Source: JALYIM01 sp040003205 (lineage in GTDB: Bacteria; Acidobacteriota; Terriglobia; Terriglobales; Acidobacteriaceae). From it: 17,589 nt of DNA. The stretch covers positions 1 through 17,589 of the forward strand of contig JBDUDA010000033.1 in NCBI GenBank assembly GCA_040003205.1, given 5' to 3'. Both the position numbers and the translations under genes were made by a program. Below, piece after piece: positions 13,534 through 17,589 of this stretch; position 1 is the first letter of the stretch, and each line of letters starts with the position of its first letter. A model generated the notes under the pieces. The model saw only the letters and a list, made by a program, of their open reading frames with translations, was not told the origin of the DNA and did not search any database.

Positions 13534-15837
13534 TTAAGAATCGGCGCCAGCGGTTGCTGTCCGCTTAGATGGCTGCGGTGGTGGTGGTTTTTCCAGTAGT
13601 TGATCAATAGAGTCGAGAAGCTCTTGCAGGCGGATCGGCTTGGATACGTATCCGTCCATGCCAGCTGCCAAACAGCGTTCCCGATCGCCGTTCATCGCGT
13701 GTGCCGTCATGGCAACGATTGGGATGTGCGCTCCGGTCGAGCGCTCGCGCTCACGGATGGCGGAGGTGGCCTCAAAGCCGTCCATTTCTGGCATTTGAAT
13801 ATCCATCAAGATCAAGTCGAAGGGCTCGTGCTCCAGCGCCGATAAGGCTGCGCGTCCGTTGTGTGCTACGCGGACGGAATGACCGCGTTTTTCCAACATC
13901 CGGGTTGCAACGGTCTGATTGATAGGGTTGTCTTCCGTAAGCAATATTCTCAGAGGACGATCGCTCGCAACTGCCGCATGACTCTTATTGATCGGCGCGA
14001 TCGCTATCATAGTTTCCGTAAGAGACTCACGAACGGCACTCAGCAAGTCTTTTTGCCGCACCGGTTTCACCAAGTACGCTGTAATCCCCAGCTCACGGCA
14101 CCGCTCCAGATCACCTCGCCGCTTGTCCGAAGTGAGCATCAGAATCGCGGTCCGCGCTAACTTCGGATCGTGCTTAATTCGCGAAGCAAGTTCAAAACCA
14201 TTAATGCCCGGCATGTGTCCGTCAGTGAGGACCAGAGCAAAAGCCCGGTTCTCGGCTTTGCCCAGTTCTAAAGCCTTCACGGCTGCGCCCCCATTGGAAA
14301 CACTCGTCACGTCCATCTGCCAGCCGGCAACGGTGTCACGCAAGATTCGGCAGTTGGTGGGATTGTCATCTACCACTAAAACTCGCACGCCGCTCAGTTC
14401 CTTCGCCTCGATGAGCTTGCCAGCCGTCTTTTTTGAAAGGGCGGCCGCAAAGCGCGCGGTGAAGTGAAACGTGCTGCCAACTCCCACCTCACTTTCAACC
14501 CAGATTCGTCCACCCATCATTCCGGACAGCGCGGTGCAAATAGCCAGGCCCAGGCCAGTGCCTCCGAATTTCCTTTTGGCGGAAGAATCGGCCTGCGAAA
14601 AGGCGTCGAAGATCATCGCCTGCTTCTCGATGGGAATACCCATTCCGGTGTCTCTTACCGAAAAATGCAGCCGAACCTGATTTTCCTCGGCGGGCTCGCT
14701 TTTAACATGCAAAGCGACTTCGCCCTGCTCAGTAAATTTCACCGCGTTTCCCACCAAATTAACGATGATTTGTCGCAACCGGTTAGGATCACCAGTCATA
14801 ATTTCGGGAATATCCTGCGCAATCTCGCAGGAGAGTTCCAGGTTTTTCTGGTGTGCCATGAAAGATACAGTTCCCACAGCATCCTCAGCCGTGTCCCGAA
14901 GGTTAAACTCAATGGAATCAAAATCCATCTTGTGGGCTTCGATCTTTGAGAAGTCCAGAATGTCATTGATCACGGTCAGCAGCGCGTCAGCGGATTGCTG
15001 GACCGCCACCAGATATTCACGTTGCTCCTTGCTGAGTTCAGTTTCGAGTGCAAGTTCGCTCATTCCTAAAATTCCGTTTAGCGGAGTGCGAATCTCGTGG
15101 CTCATGTTGGCCAGGAACTCGCTCTTAGCGTGGTTTGCGGCTTCCGCCGCTTCCTTGGCGCGTAACAATTCTTCCGCGTTCCTCTTATGTTCGGTAACGT
15201 CCATCATGGATCCCGTTACGCGCGCGAGCTTTCCGGTTTCATCCCGGACAATAATGGCCCGGTCGAGCACGTTCGCGTAAGTGCCATCGGCGCGACGAAA
15301 GCGATACTTGCCAATCCACGAATCCACCTTGGATTCAGCAACGGAATGGAAACTTGCCATCACCTGATCGATATCCTCAGGATGAATTCGCTGCGTCCAA
15401 AATTCCAAGGTTCGATCCACATCGGAGAATGCATACCCAAACAGTGTTTGGATCCCTTCATTCCACCAGTGGGTATCGGTCGAAACATCCCAGTCCCAAA
15501 TAGCATCGTTGGTTGCGCGCAGCACCCGTTGCGAACGCTCTTCGTTTTCTTTGTTGACCGTCTGTTCATCTCGGCATCTTGCAATTTCATGTCCTAGATC
15601 CTGCCATTTGCGAAACACAAAAACACTTATCCAGACTGTCGTCAATATCAAAGTCACAACCGCGGCGATGATTGCTTCGTCAATCTTGCTGTTGGAGTGT
15701 CGCGTGAACCAGAAAATGATTTCATCACTGTCAAAAACGTACGCAGCAAAGCCGACCAGAAGGGTCCCGATTCCAAGAGCCGTAACGTCTTTACGTATGC
15801 TTGTGCCGTGCGTTAATGAGGTCTTTGATTGGGACAT
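13534..15837 (-). CDS. Hybrid sensor histidine kinase (TM - PAS - HisKA - HATPase - two receivers)
   Basis: Membrane-bound hybrid kinase of 767 residues. Residue numbers here count from the in-frame GTG at 15870, eleven codons earlier. Two membrane segments (about 30-47 and 67-87) enclose a loop of only about 20 residues, so sensing probably uses the membrane or the PAS_3 domain (about 115-230, ATNDAIWDWDV...WTQRIHPED). HisKA has SHEIRTPLNGILGM with H258. The ATPase domain shows N375 in NLVGNAVKF, DTGMGIP (407-413) and GGTGLGL (436-442). Receiver 1 (about 495-615) has DDN, phospho-acceptor D550 and K602. Receiver 2 (about 640-760) has EDN, D690 and K744. A Pro-rich tail follows. No Hpt domain or output regulator is adjacent. 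ATG 15837 is preferred to GTG 15870; neither has a good Shine-Dalgarno. Confidence 0.92.
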   Translation of the reverse strand: MSQSKTSLTHGTSIRKDVTALGIGTLLVGFAAYVFDSDEIIFWFTRHSNSKIDEAIIAAVVTLILTTVWISVFVFRKWQDLGHEIARCRDEQTVNKENEERSQRVLRATNDAIWDWDVSTDTHWWNEGIQTLFGYAFSDVDRTLEFWTQRIHPEDIDQVMASFHSVAESKVDSWIGKYRFRRADGTYANVLDRAIIVRDETGKLARVTGSMMDVTEHKRNAEELLRAKEAAEAANHAKSEFLANMSHEIRTPLNGILGMSELALETELSKEQREYLVAVQQSADALLTVINDILDFSKIEAHKMDFDSIEFNLRDTAEDAVGTVSFMAHQKNLELSCEIAQDIPEIMTGDPNRLRQIIVNLVGNAVKFTEQGEVALHVKSEPAEENQVRLHFSVRDTGMGIPIEKQAMIFDAFSQADSSAKRKFGGTGLGLAICTALSGMMGGRIWVESEVGVGSTFHFTARFAAALSKKTAGKLIEAKELSGVRVLVVDDNPTNCRILRDTVAGWQMDVTSVSNGGAAVKALELGKAENRAFALVLTDGHMPGINGFELASRIKHDPKLARTAILMLTSDKRRGDLERCRELGITAYLVKPVRQKDLLSAVRESLTETMIAIAPINKSHAAVASDRPLRILLTEDNPINQTVATRMLEKRGHSVRVAHNGRAALSALEHEPFDLILMDIQMPEMDGFEATSAIRERERSTGAHIPIVAMTAHAMNGDRERCLAAGMDGYVSKPIRLQELLDSIDQLLEKPPPPQPSKRTATAGADS

Positions 15838-16116
15838 AGGAATGTGGAAAGGCGACGTGGCGCGCCGCACTACAGATCGCGCCCAGGGCTTTCCGGCGCT
15901 GTTGCATCCAGCTTACGTGGCGACTCCGCAGGGCGTGCCCAAAAGAGACCTAAAGCAGTATCCATAGGGGAGTTGGAATTCCCGTTTTGGAATAGATCGA
16001 GGTTGGCTGAGAAGGCGCAGCCTTCGCGGCCGGGGACCGTTATGGGAAAGTGGTTGGGCGGAGTTCGACAATCGCCACTTTTCGCAGTTTCAATTTTACC
16101 GGTCCAATGCTCGCGG

Positions 16117-17259
16117 TCAACGTGCCTTCTGAGACGACTCCGCCGAAAATCGGAATACTGTTGTCGAATGGAAATGCTGTCCGGGCTTCAAAACGGCCGT
16201 TGGAAACTTGGGATGATTCGGTGAGTCCGGGAAATGTTGGGTCTCGAGGCAGAAACCGGTGCGATGCTCGATCGGCTTCGAGCCCTTACCGCGAATACTT
16301 CCATCCAGAAAGTTGCCGGTATAGAACTGGATGCCGGGCTGCGTAGTCAAAACTTCCAAGATACGTCCGGAGGCTGGATCGAGTGCGCGCGCGGCCAGAG
16401 AAAGCTTTCCGGAAGACTCATCCAATACCCAATTGTGATCGTAGCCGTGACCAAGTTTCAGTTGCTCATCGGATGCATCAATACGTTCTCCGATGGGAGT
16501 CGGCTTGCGAAAATCAAACGGTGTGCCTGCCACGCTGCGCAATTCCCCAGTGGGAATCAGAGTTTCGTCCACCGGGGTGAAGCGGGAAGCGAAAAGCGTA
16601 AGCTGGGTTTTTAGAATGTCGCCATTTCCCTGCCCGGCGAGGTTGAAGTAAGAATGATTGGTTAAATTTAGAACCGTGTCGTGGTCGGTAGTCGCCGAAT
16701 ATTCGATCTTTAGCTGGTTGCGGCTCGTCAGTGTAAATTCAACCTGCACGGTTAAATTTCCGGGGTAGCCTTCTTCACCATCCTTGCTCAAATAGTTCAT
16801 CGCGAGATGTTCGCCTTTGGCGTCCGAAAACTCTTTCGCCGACCAAACTCGTTTGTCGAAACCCTTCAGTCCTCCATGCAGCGAGTTTGCACCGTCGTTC
16901 GCGGGAACGGTGTACTCCTTGCCGTCCAAGCTGAACTTTGATTTCGCGATGCGGTTGGCGTAGCGGCCAACCGTCGCCCCAAAGTAGGGGCTCTTCGGAG
17001 TCAGATAGCCGTTGAAATCGTCGTATCCGAGGACAACATCTTCGATTTTCCCAGCTCGGTCAGGAACTTTCAGCGATACGATAGTTCCACCGAAATTTGT
17101 GATGGCGACTTCCATGCCAGCCGCATTCTTCAGCGTGTATAGATAGACCTCCGCGCCCTCGGCAGTTTTGCCAAACGATTTCTTGGATGTCTTTTGCGTG
17201 CGAGTGTTGGCGGCAAACGCAAATGCAACAAGCATCATGGAGACGATCAGCAGTTTCAT
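16117..17259 (-). CDS. galM: Secreted aldose 1-epimerase (galactose mutarotase)
   Basis: Interconverts alpha and beta anomers of hexoses, here probably in the periplasm. The 380-residue protein begins with a signal peptide (MKLLIVSMMLVAFAFAA, cleavage near 17-18), which cytoplasmic GalM lacks. Family motifs are clear: GRYANRI (99-104 region), NSLHGG with substrate-binding H128, NHSYFNL with the catalytic acid H202, GYDHNW (272-277), and CLETQHFPDSPNHP with the catalytic base E339. The length is slightly above the usual 340-350 because of the leader and a short tail. The ATG at 17259 has AAGGTG about five nt upstream. It lies 122 nt downstream of the RhaT-type symporter on the same strand, suggesting a shared sugar-uptake role. 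Sugar specificity is not determined by the visible motifs. Confidence 0.93.
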   Translation of the reverse strand: MKLLIVSMMLVAFAFAANTRTQKTSKKSFGKTAEGAEVYLYTLKNAAGMEVAITNFGGTIVSLKVPDRAGKIEDVVLGYDDFNGYLTPKSPYFGATVGRYANRIAKSKFSLDGKEYTVPANDGANSLHGGLKGFDKRVWSAKEFSDAKGEHLAMNYLSKDGEEGYPGNLTVQVEFTLTSRNQLKIEYSATTDHDTVLNLTNHSYFNLAGQGNGDILKTQLTLFASRFTPVDETLIPTGELRSVAGTPFDFRKPTPIGERIDASDEQLKLGHGYDHNWVLDESSGKLSLAARALDPASGRILEVLTTQPGIQFYTGNFLDGSIRGKGSKPIEHRTGFCLETQHFPDSPNHPKFPTAVLKPGQHFHSTTVFRFSAESSQKAR

Positions 17260-17381
17260 AGTTACACCTTGGAAATAGTTTGAATGCGAGTTCTCACGCT
17301 GCTACGGTATCACGTTGAGCTCCGAGCGCCTTGTGTGAGGCGGCGGGTGTGTCAATTCCCGCGCTAAGCGGACAACAATTG

Positions 17382-17589
17382 CTACTGCTGCAGCGCGAGA
17401 TAGTTCCCGTATCCCACTATTACGGTTGAGCCGACGAGTAAAAGAAGAGCCAGCGTCAAAAGTTGCGCTGCCCGTCGCCCTGCGCCTTTCCATTCTTTAA
17501 ATCCAATTCCCCAAAGACTGCTGAAGATAATGATGCTGGCCATGTGGAGGGTCCAGCTAGAAAATTTGTAGCGGCCCATTTGAGTTTCT
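17382..17589 (-). CDS. rhaT: L-rhamnose/H+ symporter RhaT family, C-terminal part (cut by window edge)
   Basis: Only the last 68 residues are in the window; the frame is open to the right edge, so the gene continues beyond it. The sequence ETQMGRYKFSSWTLHMAS, IIIFSSLWGIGFKEWKG and a final hydrophobic helix ending VGYGNYLALQQ match my recollection of the C-terminus of RhaT family sugar/proton symporters. Two membrane segments are visible (about residues 15-28 and 41-62 of the fragment). The stop is TAG at 17382-17384. It precedes galM by 122 nt on the same strand. The specific sugar (rhamnose or another) cannot be decided from this fragment. Confidence 0.75.
   Translation of the reverse strand, partial: ETQMGRYKFSSWTLHMASIIIFSSLWGIGFKEWKGAGRRAAQLLTLALLLLVGSTVIVGYGNYLALQQ

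Noticed and set aside
13326..13568. Plus-strand open frame in the gap before the histidine kinase
   Set aside because: Eighty codons with a basic low-information translation, no ribosome-binding site, and partial overlap with the end of the kinase gene.
16005..16025. Overlapping small stems (GGCTG/CAGCC and GAAGG/CCTTC) downstream of galM as a terminator
   Set aside because: Stems are only 5 bp, about 90 nt beyond the stop, and no T-run follows on the minus strand.
15829..16224. Plus-strand open frame between the kinase and galM (131 codons)
   Set aside because: It overlaps the ends of both real genes, has an Arg/Ser-rich translation and no plausible start signal.

Overview
The window looks like a chromosomal segment of an Acidobacteriota bacterium (Terriglobia / Candidatus Koribacter-like). 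This is inferred from moderately high GC, dense signal-peptide-bearing enzymes, a secreted aldose epimerase beside a RhaT-type symporter, and several copies of a short GTCATCC...GACC intergenic repeat of a kind I associate with that phylum. No rRNA, tRNA, CRISPR array, integrase or transposase is visible.

Layout, left to right. (1) 1-64: an end copy of the GTCATCC repeat and a weak terminator. (2) 65-1318, minus: a DsbD-type disulfide reductase that lacks the usual N-terminal periplasmic domain. (3) 1444-2190, plus: a TrmJ/SpoU-type RNA 2'-O-methyltransferase, divergent from dsbD and ending 4 nt from the metal-efflux operon that converges on it. (4) 2195-8243, minus: a metal-efflux block read right to left. 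It comprises a small Cys-rich exported or membrane protein, a TolC-like outer-membrane factor, a lipoprotein membrane-fusion adaptor (overlapping the TolC gene by an ATGA junction) and a CzcA-type RND pump. A candidate promoter with a dyad in its spacer lies just upstream of the small gene. (5) 8401-9657, plus: an EntS-like MFS exporter divergent from the efflux block. (6) 9803-10900, plus: a YahK/CAD-like zinc alcohol dehydrogenase. (7) 10901-11280: a repeat-rich intergenic stretch. (8) 11281-13205, plus: an exported amidohydrolase coupled by a TAATG junction to a DUF4126 membrane protein. (9) 13206-13533: intergenic, with a third GTCATCC repeat copy. (10) 13534-15837, minus: an orphan hybrid histidine kinase with PAS and two receiver domains. 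(11) 16117-17259, minus: a secreted galactose mutarotase, preceded by the 3' end of a RhaT-type sugar/H+ symporter that runs off the right edge.

How the genes work together: the TolC-like, adaptor and RND genes should form one envelope-spanning divalent-metal efflux machine, and the small Cys protein upstream is a plausible metal-responsive accessory. RhaT and the periplasmic mutarotase suggest a sugar-uptake pair. The other genes look like independent housekeeping or accessory units.

The most unusual structure is the intergenic repeat family. One copy has an uninterrupted core, while two others carry unrelated hairpins at exactly the same internal position. This looks like a modular or insertable hairpin system. 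The second most interesting item is the small Cys/RPPP protein with its dyad promoter at the head of the efflux operon.
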